Below are positions 5,986 to 13,990 of a DNA stretch of 24,838 nucleotides, in pieces. Location: contig DEUP01000040.1 of the NCBI GenBank assembly GCA_002362625.1, forward strand, positions 1 through 24,838, written 5' to 3'. Every line of letters begins with the position of its first letter. Positions within the stretch are counted from its first letter, which is position 1. Under the pieces are notes generated by a model. The model had not been told where the DNA came from and did no database searches. It saw nothing but the letters and a program-made list of their open reading frames with translations. The translations under genes were made by a program, and so were the position numbers. This DNA is from Clostridiales bacterium UBA3259 (GTDB lineage Bacteria; Bacillota_A; Clostridia; Oscillospirales; Oscillospiraceae).

Positions 5986-6014
5986 AGAATATCACGGAAA
6001 AACGCCGCTGTCAA
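5986..6014 (-). promoter_or_regulatory. Promoter of the DUF4180 gene
   Basis: On the minus strand a perfect TTGACA (6009-6014) and TATTCT (5986-5991) are separated by 17 nt. The leader is about 25-30 nt and ends in AAGGAGG. Confidence 0.8.
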
Positions 6015-6042
6015 GGAGAATATGCCAATGCCGGATGGATAC

Positions 6043-6071
6043 TTGCGTTTTTGGGGAAACTATGGTATGAT
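6043..6071 (+). promoter_or_regulatory. Promoter of the DUF2156-GNAT pair
   Basis: TTGCGT (6043-6048) and TATGAT (6066-6071) are 17 nt apart. The ribosome binding site AAAGGAGGG follows at 6079-6087, giving a short leader. Confidence 0.65.
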
Positions 6072-6092
6072 TCCTGCCAAAGGAGGGATACC

Positions 6093-7004
6093 ATGATCCC
6101 GTTTCATAAGCTGAAGCTATCGGAAAAAGAACAATATGACGCGCTCCTGTTTGAGGATAAGCCCCGGGGCTGCGAATACTCCTTCGCTAACCAGGTGCTG
6201 TGGGGACGGCAGCAGGCGGCCTTTATTCATGGCTGCGCCGCGATTTTCTCCCATTTTGACGGGCGAAGCGTTTACCCGTTCCCCATCGGCGGGGGAGATA
6301 AACAAGCCGTTATCGGGGATATTCTGGAGGATGCCAGAGAGCGGGGCATCCCCTGCCGGATCACAGGAATGCTGCCGGAGGATTGGGAAGCGCTGGAAAG
6401 CTGGTTCCCGGGCCGGTTTTACCGCCGCTGCTACCGGGACGGCTTTGACTATGTGTATGCCATTGACGATTTGGCAGACCTTCGGGGCCGGAAATTCCAG
6501 AAAAAACGAAACCATTTCAACCGGTTTGCCGCCGACCATCCTGACTATGTGGTAAAGGAGCTGGACGGAGAAACCCTGCCCGAGGCGAAAAAGCTGGTGG
6601 AGGACTGGTACAGTCTCCGAATCCAGGAGGATCCCCAGGGGGATTACATGCTGGAACGGGTGGCTATCCGCAAGGCCTTTGCCAACTATCGGGAGCTGAG
6701 CATGGAGGGACTGCTGCTTCTGGATGAAGGGAAGCCCATCGCCATGACCATGGGCTCCAGGATGGGAGAGGATACCTTTGATGTCCATTTTGAAAAGGCC
6801 AAGGAGGGGATCGACGGGGCCTATGCCGCCATTAACTGCGAGTTCGCCCGGTATCTGCGGCTGAAGCATCCGGATGTGGCCTACCTGAACCGGGAAGACG
6901 ACATGGGCATTGAGGGCCTGCGCAAGGCCAAGCTTTCCTACAACCCCCACCACATGGTGGAGAAGTGCTGGGCCTATCTCCGGGAGGAAGAGGATGAACA
7001 TTGA
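6093..7004 (+). CDS. DUF2156 family protein (MprF C-terminal-domain-like, double GNAT fold)
   Basis: A 303-aa soluble protein resembling the DUF2156 family, which shares the acyltransferase-like fold of the catalytic domain of phosphatidylglycerol lysyltransferase (MprF). Visible landmarks are RKFQKKRNHFNRF (about 130-142), followed by a long C-terminal domain with GLLLLDEGKPIAMTMGSRM, DTFDVHFEKA, INCEFARYL and YLNREDDMGIEGLRKAKLSYNP. That order is typical of stand-alone clostridial members. There are no membrane segments, so it is not MprF itself. The reaction is unknown; an aminoacyl-tRNA-dependent or acyl-CoA-dependent transfer is plausible. ATG 6093 is chosen because AAAGGAGGG precedes it and a promoter ends at 6071; a longer open frame upstream would run over the divergent DUF4180 gene. 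It overlaps the following GNAT gene by 11 bp. Confidence 0.8.
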   Translation: MIPFHKLKLSEKEQYDALLFEDKPRGCEYSFANQVLWGRQQAAFIHGCAAIFSHFDGRSVYPFPIGGGDKQAVIGDILEDARERGIPCRITGMLPEDWEALESWFPGRFYRRCYRDGFDYVYAIDDLADLRGRKFQKKRNHFNRFAADHPDYVVKELDGETLPEAKKLVEDWYSLRIQEDPQGDYMLERVAIRKAFANYRELSMEGLLLLDEGKPIAMTMGSRMGEDTFDVHFEKAKEGIDGAYAAINCEFARYLRLKHPDVAYLNREDDMGIEGLRKAKLSYNPHHMVEKCWAYLREEEDEH

Positions 7005-7749
7005 CTTTCCAAGGCCAGGCGAGGAAGGACAGCTTCAGGAGCTGTGGCGGCTGGCCTTTGGGGACAGCCCGGAATTTATCCATGGCTTTTTTGAGACTGG
7101 ATACGATCGGGAATGCTGCCGGTGTATCATCCAGAATGAACGCATAGCCGCCGCGCTGTACTGGTTCGATACCCAATGGGAGGGCGGCCGGCTGGCTTAT
7201 ATTTACGCCGTGGCCACAGACCCGGCCTTTCGGAACCGGGGACTGTGCCGGGCGCTGATGGCGGATACCCATCGGGTGCTGGCAGAGCGTGGGTATGACG
7301 GGGCGCTGCTGACCCCGGCGGAACCGGGCCTTCGCCGGATGTACGGCGCTTTTGGGTATGAGGACTGCTGCCGGATTGCGGAGCGTTCCTATACCGCCGG
7401 GGAGCCGGTGCCCATAGGTCAAATCGGCGGAGAGGAATACGCCGCCCTGAGACGGCGGTTTCTGCCAAAGGGCGGCGTGATTCAGGAGGGAAGGAATATC
7501 CGGTACTTGGAAACCTACGGGAGCTTCTATGCCGGAGAGGACTTCCTGCTGGCCGGGGCCTCCGACGGAGACAGCCTTCGGGGCATGGAGCTGCTGGGAA
7601 ACCGGGAGGCCGCGCCCGGAATTCTGGGCGCGCTGGGGTACCGGAAGGGAGCCTTTCGGACACCGGGGGAGGAGAAGCCCTTTGCCATGTTCCTGCCGCT
7701 TAAGGATGGTGTGGAACAGCCGGGATATTTCGGACTGGCGTTTGACTAA
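6994..7749 (+). CDS. GNAT family N-acetyltransferase
   Basis: A 251-aa protein. The N-terminal half is a GNAT domain: a strand AYIYAVATDPAFR leads into the acetyl-CoA pyrophosphate loop RNRGLCRALM (about 74-83), then the motif-B-like region GYDGALLTPAEPGLRRMYGAFGYED. The C-terminal half (about 140-251) is less conserved and may be a second, degenerate acyltransferase-like domain, as in Eis-like enzymes. The substrate is unknown. ATG 6994 overlaps the end of the DUF2156 gene by 11 bp, and GGAGGAAGAGG lies directly before it. The two genes are therefore translationally coupled and probably act on related substrates. Confidence 0.82.
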   Translation: MNIDFPRPGEEGQLQELWRLAFGDSPEFIHGFFETGYDRECCRCIIQNERIAAALYWFDTQWEGGRLAYIYAVATDPAFRNRGLCRALMADTHRVLAERGYDGALLTPAEPGLRRMYGAFGYEDCCRIAERSYTAGEPVPIGQIGGEEYAALRRRFLPKGGVIQEGRNIRYLETYGSFYAGEDFLLAGASDGDSLRGMELLGNREAAPGILGALGYRKGAFRTPGEEKPFAMFLPLKDGVEQPGYFGLAFD

Positions 7750-7759
7750 AAATACAGGC

Positions 7760-7792
7760 AAAAAAGCGGACTGCCTTCCTGAGACAGTCCGC
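7760..7792 (-). terminator. Terminator at the convergent end of the GNAT and Spo0A-C-like genes
   Basis: An 8-bp stem GCGGACTG/CAGTCCGC (7766-7792) is followed on the minus strand by TTTTTTG. On the plus strand the tail is only TCTTCAT, so it serves mainly the minus-strand gene, though it may slow both. Confidence 0.75.
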
Positions 7793-7814
7793 TCTTCATA
7801 TGCAGGAACAATTG

Positions 7815-8066
7815 TTACTGACCCTGGGGCGGCTGATCGCTGTAAAATGGGTCGTCATTTTGCAGCATCATGGCGATTTGCAGGACAAATTCTTCAGGGG
7901 TAGGGTTTGCTCCCTGAAAGGGCATCATGTTCTGTATAAGCTTTGTCTCTTCGGAAGGATTTTCGAATGCTGTGTCGAGAGCAAGCTGCATTTGTGTGTG
8001 GACTTCTTCTGCTGTGGTTCCATGTTCCAGAGCAATTTGTTTGAGGATTTCCTGAAAGTCCTTCAT
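7815..8066 (-). CDS. Small Spo0A C-terminal-domain-like protein (tentative)
   Basis: An 83-aa acidic protein: MKDFQEILKQIALEHG, then TTAEEVHTQMQLALDTAF, then a NPTPEEFVLQIA segment and a Q/P-rich tail. The pattern (helix, EEV..QM..A.D..F, PF.G..PTPEE) resembles small clostridial proteins that are annotated as related to the Spo0A DNA-binding domain. I recall this family but cannot align it here. The longer open frame upstream is rejected because AGGGAGGAG is placed correctly for ATG 8066. It lies downstream of, and in the same direction as, the XRE regulator gene, with its own probable promoter (8117-8145) carrying a copy of the AAAGAATG motif. Its role is unknown; a regulatory accessory factor is possible. 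Confidence 0.6.
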   Translation of the reverse strand: MKDFQEILKQIALEHGTTAEEVHTQMQLALDTAFENPSEETKLIQNMMPFQGANPTPEEFVLQIAMMLQNDDPFYSDQPPQGQ

Positions 8067-8116
8067 TTGTTCTCCTCCCTTCTTCTTTAGATGGAGAATT
8101 TGCTCTTTAGAACAAG

Positions 8117-8145
8117 TATATACCCAAAGAATGACGAAGTCCCAA
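8117..8145 (-). promoter_or_regulatory. Probable promoter of the small Spo0A-C-like gene, with AAAGAATG motif in the spacer
   Basis: On the minus strand TTGGGA (8140-8145) and TATATA (8117-8122) are 17 nt apart. CCAAAGAATG (8124-8133, plus-strand reading) fills much of the spacer and may be an operator. Confidence 0.5.
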
Positions 8146-8161
8146 GAAAAATGTCGAAAGA

Positions 8162-8194
8162 AAGAAAAAATCGTCTCCTGCAAAAATTGTAGGA
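8162..8194 (-). terminator. Possible weak terminator after the XRE gene
   Basis: CTCCTAC/GCAGGAG (one mismatch, around 8174-8194) is followed on the minus strand by a T-rich run (TTTTTTCTTTCTTTC). The stem is short, so read-through into the next gene is likely. Confidence 0.4.
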
Positions 8195-8200
8195 GAGAGT

Positions 8201-8518
8201 TCATGGTTCTATCAGGGTGCGGACGGCCTTCATAATCCGCAGCTTTTCGCTAAGGGGAAGTTTTTCAATGGCGGAAGACAACTCCGATGCGGCGTTGACT
8301 GCTGACTGGTCTACCACATCAATGAGCAGCTCGTCGGCGGAAACACCCAAGGCGTTGGCGATGGCAACAAAGGTATCCAGCCTGGGGATTTTGACGCCCC
8401 TCTCAATGACGCTGATATGGTTCGGGCTGACATCAACCAGTTCGGCAAGATACTCCTGGGTCATGTGTTCCTGCTCCCGTATCATCTTGATTCGCTGGCC
8501 AACTGCTTTTGTATCCAT
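8201..8518 (-). CDS. XRE-family helix-turn-helix transcriptional regulator
   Basis: A 105-aa protein. Residues about 7-64 are a lambda-repressor-like HTH: GQRIKMIREQEHMTQEYLAE, then VSPNHISVIERG as the recognition helix region, then LDTFVAIANALGVSADELL. The C-terminal 40 residues are helical and may dimerise. Such small XRE proteins act as local repressors or phage/stress switches. Its promoter region contains several copies of a CYAAAGAAT motif, two of them forming an 11-bp inverted repeat (8528-8538 and 8594-8604), which suggests autoregulation. The ribosome binding site is weak (GGGG before the start). It probably regulates itself and the small gene downstream. Confidence 0.88.
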   Translation of the reverse strand: MDTKAVGQRIKMIREQEHMTQEYLAELVDVSPNHISVIERGVKIPRLDTFVAIANALGVSADELLIDVVDQSAVNAASELSSAIEKLPLSEKLRIMKAVRTLIEP

Positions 8519-8527
8519 GAATATACC

Positions 8528-8619
8528 CCATTCTTTAGATTATAATATCATTCATAAGACAGTATAAGAAACAGGAGATAAATGATACATAAGCTAAAGA
8601 ATGGAATAAAATTCTTTGG
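8528..8619. promoter_or_regulatory. XRE promoter with repeated CYAAAGAAT motifs
   Basis: On the minus strand a consensus TATAAT lies at 8539-8544, with a poor -35 (TTATAC, 8562-8567). CCATTCTTTAG (8528-8538) covers the expected start site. Its perfect inverted partner CTAAAGAATGG is at 8594-8604, and a third copy reads ATTCTTTGG at 8611-8619. These are candidate operators for the XRE protein. Confidence 0.5.
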
Positions 8620-8722
8620 AATTGGCGCTTGGAAAAAGTTTGCTTTTGGACTGTTCAAGGAAGGCAGAAAACGGGAAAGCTGCTGTAGTAGAAAAATATT
8701 TTTGTAGATATAACCAAATATA

Positions 8723-8751
8723 TTGCTTTTTTTTCGGCGATGTGCTATATT
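8723..8751 (+). promoter_or_regulatory. Probable typA promoter
   Basis: TTGCTT (8723-8728) and TATATT (8746-8751) are 17 nt apart, about 60 nt before the typA start. AAAGGAG precedes the ATG. Confidence 0.6.
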
Positions 8752-8812
8752 TCTAAATTGAGAGTTTTTCAAGAATTTTTGTTATTTTACTTCAAAAAGG
8801 AGATTCAATCCA

Positions 8813-10648
8813 ATGGTTTCTCAGGAGAAAATTCGGAACATTGCCATCATTGCCCACGTTGACCACGGCAAGACCACATTGGTTGACGAGATGCTGAAGC
8901 AGGGGGGCATCTATCGGGAGAACCAGGCCACCGTGGAACGGGTCATGGACTCCGGCGATCTGGAACGGGAACGTGGTATCACCATCCTGGCAAAGAACAC
9001 CTCCGTGCATTATAAGGATTATAAGATCAACATCGTGGACACCCCGGGCCATGCCGACTTCGGCGGCGAGGTGGAGCGGATCCTGAAAATGGTCAATGGC
9101 GTTATCCTGCTGGTGGACGCCGCGGAAGGCCCTATGCCCCAGACCCGGTTTGTGCTGCAAAAGGCCCTGGAGCTGGGTCACAAGGTCATTGTGGCCGTAA
9201 ATAAAATCGACAAGCCCGACGCCCGGATTCATGAGGTTATGGACGAGGTGCTGGAGCTGCTGCTGGATCTGGACGCCACCGACGAGCAGTTCAATTCCCC
9301 CACGGTCTTCTGCTCCGGTCGTCAGGGCACCGCTTCCTACGGCCCCGACGAGGTGGGTACCGACCTGACCCCGCTGTTTGAGACCATCGTCAACTATATT
9401 CCCGCCCCCCAGGGAGACGTGGAAGGCCCCATGCAGCTGCTGGTTTCCTCCATCGATTATAATGAGTATGTGGGCCGGATCGCCGTGGGCCGTGTGGAGC
9501 GGGGCACCATTCAGGTGAACCAGGAGGTCACCATCTGCGACTACCACGACCCTGAAATCAAGCAGAAGGGCAAGGTGGTTGCCCTGTATGCCTTTGACGG
9601 CCTGGGCAAAACCCCCATTGCGGAGGCCTCCGCCGGTGAGATCGTGGCCCTCAGCGGCATGGCGGACATCACCATCGGACGGACCCTCTGCGCCCCTGAG
9701 GCGGTGGAGCCCCTGCCCTTTGTGAAGATTTCCGATCCCACCATTGAAATGACCTTCGCCGTCAACGACTCTCCCTTTGCCGGCAAGGAGGGCAAGTTCG
9801 TCACCTCCCGGAATCTGCGGGATCGGCTGGAACGGGAGCTATTAAAGGACGTTTCCCTCCATGTCACCGAGCAGGGCACCGACGCCTTCAACGTGGCGGG
9901 CCGGGGGGAAATGCACCTGAGCATCCTTATGGAGACCATGCGCCGGGAAGGCTATGAGTTCAGCGTCTCCACCCCCCGGGTGCTGACCAAGACCATTGAC
10001 GGCAAGCTCTGCGAGCCTATCGAGCGGATGGTGGCGGACGTGCCGGAGGAGTGCATGGGCGCGGTCATCGAGAAGATGGGCAAGCGGAAGGGCGACCTGC
10101 TGGGCATGACCCCCATGGGCAGCCGCTATCGTCTGGAATTCTTGGTTCCCTCCCGGGGCCTGTTCGGTTACCGCAACGAATTCCTCACCGACACCCGGGG
10201 CGAGGGCATCATGTCCTCCGTGCTGGATTCCTACGCGCCTATGAAGGGCGAGATCGAGCGCCGGCAGGTGGGCTCTCTGGTGGCCTTTGAGACCGGTGAG
10301 GCGGTGGGCTACGGCCTGGCCGCCGCTCAGGAGCGGGGCGCTCTGTTCATCGGCCCCGGCACTCCGGTCTACGCCGGTATGGTGGTGGGCATTTGCAGCC
10401 GGAACGAGGATATGACCGTCAACGTCTGCAAGCGCAAGCAGCTGACCAACATGCGTGCCGCCGGTTCCGACGAGGCCCTGCGGCTGACCCCGCCCAGAAT
10501 CTTCTCCTTGGAGCAGTGCCTGGAATTCCTGGCGGATGACGAGCTGCTGGAATGCACCCCCAAGTCCCTGCGGATTCGCAAGCGGGAGCTGGATCATGCC
10601 GCCCGTATGCGCAATCTCATGAAGAAGCGCGCCCAGGAGCAGGCGTAA
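8813..10648 (+). CDS. typA: Translational GTPase TypA/BipA
   Basis: A 611-aa ribosome-associated GTPase of full family length. The GTP-binding domain shows G1 AHVDHGKTT (14-22), the switch II motif DTPGHADF and G4 NKID. The N-terminal signature [14 protein letters not shown] of the TypA/EF-G/LepA group is followed by an EF-Tu-like domain 2, EF-G-like domains III and V, and the TypA-specific C-terminal domain (about 490-600, including [22 protein letters not shown] and the basic end [11 protein letters not shown]). It binds the 70S A site and supports 50S assembly and growth under cold or stress. The start has AAAGGAG upstream. It is followed after five bases by the CapA-family gene, so the two are probably co-transcribed. 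Codon use is GC-rich like the purine genes. Confidence 0.97.
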   Translation: MVSQEKIRNIAIIAHVDHGKTTLVDEMLKQGGIYRENQATVERVMDSGDLERERGITILAKNTSVHYKDYKINIVDTPGHADFGGEVERILKMVNGVILLVDAAEGPMPQTRFVLQKALELGHKVIVAVNKIDKPDARIHEVMDEVLELLLDLDATDEQFNSPTVFCSGRQGTASYGPDEVGTDLTPLFETIVNYIPAPQGDVEGPMQLLVSSIDYNEYVGRIAVGRVERGTIQVNQEVTICDYHDPEIKQKGKVVALYAFDGLGKTPIAEASAGEIVALSGMADITIGRTLCAPEAVEPLPFVKISDPTIEMTFAVNDSPFAGKEGKFVTSRNLRDRLERELLKDVSLHVTEQGTDAFNVAGRGEMHLSILMETMRREGYEFSVSTPRVLTKTIDGKLCEPIERMVADVPEECMGAVIEKMGKRKGDLLGMTPMGSRYRLEFLVPSRGLFGYRNEFLTDTRGEGIMSSVLDSYAPMKGEIERRQVGSLVAFETGEAVGYGLAAAQERGALFIGPGTPVYAGMVVGICSRNEDMTVNVCKRKQLTNMRAAGSDEALRLTPPRIFSLEQCLEFLADDELLECTPKSLRIRKRELDHAARMRNLMKKRAQEQA

Positions 10649-10653
10649 ACAGG

Positions 10654-11751
10654 ATGAAGCGGTTGGGCGCTTTGGCGCTGGCATTGATTCCCCTGCTGAT
10701 GGCAGGGTGCCATAGGGCGGCACCGGTGGAGACCGGCCCGGAAAGGTTGGCGGTATTCGCGGCGGCGCCGGAGACGACGGAAACTGTCGTGGAGACGGAG
10801 GAAACAGAGCCGACTGAGAGGCCACTCCAGCCGGAACAGTTCCTGCTGACCTTTGCGGGGGACTGCACCCTGGGGAGCAATCCCGTGAACTACTATGCGG
10901 ACTACGGCTTTATCAAAACGGTAGGGGAGGACTACGGTTTTCCCTTCCGGAATGTGATTGACTATTTTGAAGAGGACGACTTCACCATGGTGAACCTGGA
11001 AGGGGCGCTGTGCGACGAGGGAAACCCGGTCAAAAAGCGCTTCACCTTCCGGGGTCCCACAGCGTATACGGCAATCCTGACCCAAAACAGTGTGGAGGCC
11101 GTGACCGTTGCCAACAACCACGCCCTGGACTACGGAGAAAAGGGCTATGCCTCCACCCTGGAAGCCCTGGACAGCGCGGGGATTCCCTATGTGGAGCGGG
11201 ACAGCTCTCGGCTGATCACCACGGAAAGGGGCCTGACCATCGGCCTTTATGGCATGGTTTATTACAAGCTGGACGTGGAGGATATGGTGGAGGAAATCCG
11301 GAGCCTGAGAGAGCAGGGGGCGGAGGTCGTCATTGTGGCGCCCCATTGGGGAGTGGAATACACCTATCGGCCCACAGAGGAACAAAAGCAGGTGGCCCAC
11401 GCCGCCATTGACGCGGGCGCGGATATTGTGTTCGGCACCCATCCCCATGTTTTGCAGCCTGTAGAATTTTACGGGGACGGCGTGATCTTCTATTCTCTGG
11501 GTAATTTCAGCTTTGGCGGAAACGGCGCTCCTGGCGATTACGATACCGCGCTTTTGCATCTGGAGATCCTCCGTCAGAACGGCGGAGGGATAGAACTGGG
11601 AGAATTGACCAGGATCCCTGCCTGTATCAGCTCTGTCCCGGACCGGAACAACTTCCAGCCCACGCCCCTGGAGCCGGGAAGCGAGGCGTATAACCGGGTG
11701 CTCAGCAAGCTGGACGGCACCTTTGAAGGTCCCAACCTGAAAATCCATTAA
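10654..11751 (+). CDS. CapA-family lipoprotein (metallophosphatase-like, poly-gamma-glutamate capsule type)
   Basis: A 365-aa protein. It starts with a lipoprotein signal (MKRLGALALALIPLLMAGC; lipobox Cys19), then a Thr/Glu-rich linker (about 35-62), then a CapA/PgsA-like metallophosphatase domain. Visible motifs are TFAGDCTLGS, NLEGALC, VANNHALDYG, APHWGVEY, GTHPHVLQP and YSLGNFSFGG, the usual Asp/Asn/His ligand pattern. Such proteins are anchored outside the membrane. In capsule loci CapA takes part in poly-gamma-glutamate synthesis, but here no capB or capC is adjacent, so a general cell-surface role is more likely. ATG 10654 is chosen because it gives a complete lipoprotein signal and lies five bases after the typA stop; a longer frame would overlap typA. 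The ribosome binding site is weak, suggesting coupling to typA. Confidence 0.88.
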   Translation: MKRLGALALALIPLLMAGCHRAAPVETGPERLAVFAAAPETTETVVETEETEPTERPLQPEQFLLTFAGDCTLGSNPVNYYADYGFIKTVGEDYGFPFRNVIDYFEEDDFTMVNLEGALCDEGNPVKKRFTFRGPTAYTAILTQNSVEAVTVANNHALDYGEKGYASTLEALDSAGIPYVERDSSRLITTERGLTIGLYGMVYYKLDVEDMVEEIRSLREQGAEVVIVAPHWGVEYTYRPTEEQKQVAHAAIDAGADIVFGTHPHVLQPVEFYGDGVIFYSLGNFSFGGNGAPGDYDTALLHLEILRQNGGGIELGELTRIPACISSVPDRNNFQPTPLEPGSEAYNRVLSKLDGTFEGPNLKIH

Positions 11752-11766
11752 AATCCGAAAAAAAGA

Positions 11767-11795
11767 TTGACCAAACGGCATCTTTCGGTTATAAT
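11767..11795 (+). promoter_or_regulatory. Strong promoter of the rpmH operon
   Basis: TTGACC (11767-11772) and consensus TATAAT (11790-11795) are 17 nt apart. A leader of about 85 nt precedes rpmH and ends in AGGAGGTG. No DnaA boxes were noticed in this gap. Confidence 0.85.
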
Positions 11796-11888
11796 GTACC
11801 AGTGTGACTACGATAGTCCCTTATTATGTGTTGCTGCGGTCTTAAAGACTGTCGAGCATATTGAATTTTGACAGGAGGTGTATCCCGA

Positions 11889-12023
11889 ATGAAGCGTACC
11901 TATCAGCCCAGCCGTCGTCAGCGTTCCAAGGTTCACGGTTTCCGTCAGAGAATGGCGACTTCCAACGGCCGTAAGGTTCTGGCCCGCCGTCGCGCGAAGG
12001 GCCGCAAGGTTCTGTCCGCTTAA
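11889..12023 (+). CDS. rpmH: 50S ribosomal protein L34
   Basis: A 44-aa, very basic protein beginning [12 protein letters not shown] and ending GRKVLSA, with the family motif [24 protein letters not shown]. It is full length. L34 binds 23S rRNA in the large subunit. AGGAGGTG is placed about eight bases before ATG 11889. It is the first gene of the conserved rpmH-rnpA-yidD-yidC-jag cluster. In most bacteria this cluster sits beside dnaA, but here the gene upstream is capA-like. A hairpin with a T-run (12074-12109) follows and probably lowers transcription of the downstream genes. Confidence 0.97.
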   Translation: MKRTYQPSRRQRSKVHGFRQRMATSNGRKVLARRRAKGRKVLSA

Positions 12024-12073
12024 TGTGCGCCTGAATGAGAAAAGCAGCGCTTTAAAAGCGAAACGGGAGCTAC

Positions 12074-12109
12074 AGCGGGGTGAATGGATATTCGCCCCGC
12101 TCCCTTTTT
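12074..12109 (+). terminator. Terminator or attenuator between rpmH and rnpA
   Basis: AGCGGGGTGAAT (12074-12085) pairs with 12090-12101 through 12 bp with one G-T wobble and loop GGAT. It is followed by CCCTTTTT. It sits inside the operon, so partial termination would keep L34 in excess over RnpA and YidC. No separate strong promoter for rnpA is visible. Confidence 0.8.
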
Positions 12110-12165
12110 AAAAAGCTCTGAATATTCTGAAATGCTCCCAAGTGACCACAGGACGAGGAAAGAGT

Positions 12166-12498
12166 ATGAAATTTTCCAGCAGCCTAAAGCTCAATCATGT
12201 CTTCCGAAGGCTTTACCACACTTCCGGGTTTGCCGACGGGTATCTGGTGCTGTACGCCCGGAAAAACAGGACGGGCGGGAACCGGGTAGGTATTACCGTC
12301 AGCAAGAAGCTGGGAAAGGCTCATGTGCGCAATTTTGTGCGCCGCCGCCTGCGGGAGATTTACCGGCTGAATGAGGACAAGTTCCAGCCGGGCTGGGATA
12401 TTGTGGTGGTGGCGAGAACGAAAGCCGTGGACGCGGACTTTGAACGTCTGACCCAGAGCTATCTTGCCCTTGCGAAGAAGGCGGGGATTTTGCGATGA
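12166..12498 (+). CDS. rnpA: Ribonuclease P protein component
   Basis: A 110-aa basic protein that assists RNase P RNA in 5' processing of tRNA precursors. The RNR signature is present in [20 protein letters not shown] (about 46-65). The N-terminus has the usual [12 protein letters not shown] opening that lines the leader-binding cleft. An in-frame ATG eight codons upstream exists, but ATG 12166 follows GAGGAAAGAG and matches the usual family start. The last four bases overlap the yidD start (ATGA), so translation is coupled. Confidence 0.96.
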   Translation: MKFSSSLKLNHVFRRLYHTSGFADGYLVLYARKNRTGGNRVGITVSKKLGKAHVRNFVRRRLREIYRLNEDKFQPGWDIVVVARTKAVDADFERLTQSYLALAKKAGILR

Positions 12499-12707
12499 AA
12501 ACCCTTTTTCTTTCTCTGATCCGTTTTTACCAGCGCGGCATTTCTCCCCTGCGCCCGGGCAAGTGTCGGTTCCGCCCCACTTGCAGTGCCTATGCCATGG
12601 AGGCAATCGAAAAGTACGGAGCCGTAAAGGGTGGTTATCTGGCCCTGCGCCGGATCCTGAAGTGCCACCCCTTTTATAAGGGGGATATCTACGACCCCGT
12701 ACCATGA
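12495..12707 (+). CDS. yidD: Membrane protein insertion efficiency factor YidD
   Basis: A 70-aa protein, full length for the family. It has an N-terminal amphipathic segment ([15 protein letters not shown]) and the conserved core [22 protein letters not shown], including the Cys-rich CRFRPTC motif. The tail [20 protein letters not shown] is also typical. YidD is a peripheral inner-membrane protein that helps YidC and SecYEG insert proteins. It is coupled to rnpA by a 4-bp overlap and lies directly before yidC. Confidence 0.96.
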   Translation: MKTLFLSLIRFYQRGISPLRPGKCRFRPTCSAYAMEAIEKYGAVKGGYLALRRILKCHPFYKGDIYDPVP

Positions 12708-12742
12708 CTTCCGTTTTCCAACAATACTAAGGAGGAAGGTCA

Positions 12743-13987
12743 ATGTTTCTCGCATTTCACTTATCTGACATCATTACCGTACCCTTTGGCTGGCTTTTGG
12801 GTCAGCTTTATCATCTGACCAACAACTATGGCGTGGCCATGATCCTGTTCGCCGTGCTGGTGCAGCTGATCCTTATGCCCATGAACGCCAAGTCCAAAAA
12901 GAGCATGATGAAGATGTCCCGTCTGACCCCTCGTATGCAGGAGCTCCAGAGAAAATACGCGGACGATCCCCAGCGTCAGAATCAGGCCATTCAGGAGCTT
13001 TACCGCAGTGAGGGTGTATCCATGGGCGGCGGCTGCCTGTGGAGCCTGATTCCCATGCTGATTCTGTTCCCGCTGTTCGCTGTCATCCGGCAGCCCATTA
13101 CCTACATTCTGCGGGAGTCCGCCGAGGTTTCTCAGCAGATCATTGAGGTGCTGAAATCTCTGGCACCCGATGTGTTCACCGGCAACTCCTACTACTTTGA
13201 AGTCACCGCGGCCCAGGCCATCCCCCAGTTCGCTGAGGAGCTGAAGGCCGCCATTCCCGTCATCAAGGACAGCACCCTGGCGGGCATCAACTTTAGCTTC
13301 TTCGGCATCAACCTGGGCGCGGTGCCCATGTTCAATATCTTCTCTTCCAAGTGGACCTGGACCTGGGCCAATATCGGCGCCTGGCTGATCCCCGTGATCT
13401 CCGCCGGCTCCCAGGTGCTCCAGACCTGGATCATGCAGAAGACCAACAACTCTGTAATCACTGACGAAAACGGCGTTGTGGACGAGGAGACCGCCAAGAA
13501 GTCTCAGCAGAATCAGTCCACCCAGATGATGATGTGGATGATGCCCCTGATGAGCCTGTGGATCGGCTTTACCGTGTCTGCCGGACTGTCCCTGTACTGG
13601 TTCATCGGCGGCGTGGTGCGTATGATCTCCGACCCCATCATGACCAATCACTACCGGAAAATTTACGATGCCGAGGATGCTGTGCGTCTTCAGAGAGCGC
13701 TGGAGCAGGATCGGATCGAGGCGGAGAAGGAGCGTATCCGGGCAGAGCGCCGGGCAGCCAACCCTGACGGAATCACCGCCAACACCAGCAAGAAAAAGCT
13801 GCAAAAGCAGCAGAGGGAGCAGGAGGCCTCTGAAAAGGCCGCCAATGCCAGAGAGTATGCCGCCCGGAAGGGCAAGCCTGTCTCGGAGGAGGAATCCTCC
13901 TGCATGTCCGGTATTTCTGACCGTCCCTACTGCAAGGGAAGAAATTACGACCCCAATCGCTACGCTTCTCGTCAGGAGGAGGAATAA
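12743..13987 (+). CDS. yidC: Membrane protein insertase YidC/Oxa1 family
   Basis: A 414-aa membrane protein of the short Gram-positive type (no large periplasmic domain). Hydrophobic segments lie at about 29-47, 99-117, 210-230 and 268-292. The charged coiled-coil-like C1 loop (KSKKSMMKMSRLTPRMQELQ and on to about 90) follows the first. The C-terminal tail (305-414) is long, charged and coiled-coil-like. No lipobox or clear signal peptide is present at the N-terminus, unlike SpoIIIJ of B. subtilis. The first core segment reads AVLVQLILMPMN, with Gln41 where SpoIIIJ has its groove Arg73 and other clostridial proteins usually have Arg or Lys. It works with YidD and the jag product next door. 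The start follows AAGGAGGA. Confidence 0.95.
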   Translation: MFLAFHLSDIITVPFGWLLGQLYHLTNNYGVAMILFAVLVQLILMPMNAKSKKSMMKMSRLTPRMQELQRKYADDPQRQNQAIQELYRSEGVSMGGGCLWSLIPMLILFPLFAVIRQPITYILRESAEVSQQIIEVLKSLAPDVFTGNSYYFEVTAAQAIPQFAEELKAAIPVIKDSTLAGINFSFFGINLGAVPMFNIFSSKWTWTWANIGAWLIPVISAGSQVLQTWIMQKTNNSVITDENGVVDEETAKKSQQNQSTQMMMWMMPLMSLWIGFTVSAGLSLYWFIGGVVRMISDPIMTNHYRKIYDAEDAVRLQRALEQDRIEAEKERIRAERRAANPDGITANTSKKKLQKQQREQEASEKAANAREYAARKGKPVSEEESSCMSGISDRPYCKGRNYDPNRYASRQEEE

Positions 13988-13990
13988 CCT

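Noticed and set aside
5291..8777. Similarity of AATTGAGAG...TTTTTCA at about 5291-5308 and 8756-8771
   Set aside because: It is short, AT-rich and interrupted by a 2-bp difference; it is not enough to call a repeat.
11752..11888. Replication origin upstream of rpmH
   Set aside because: No TTATCCACA-like DnaA boxes were noticed; the gap holds only a promoter and leader.
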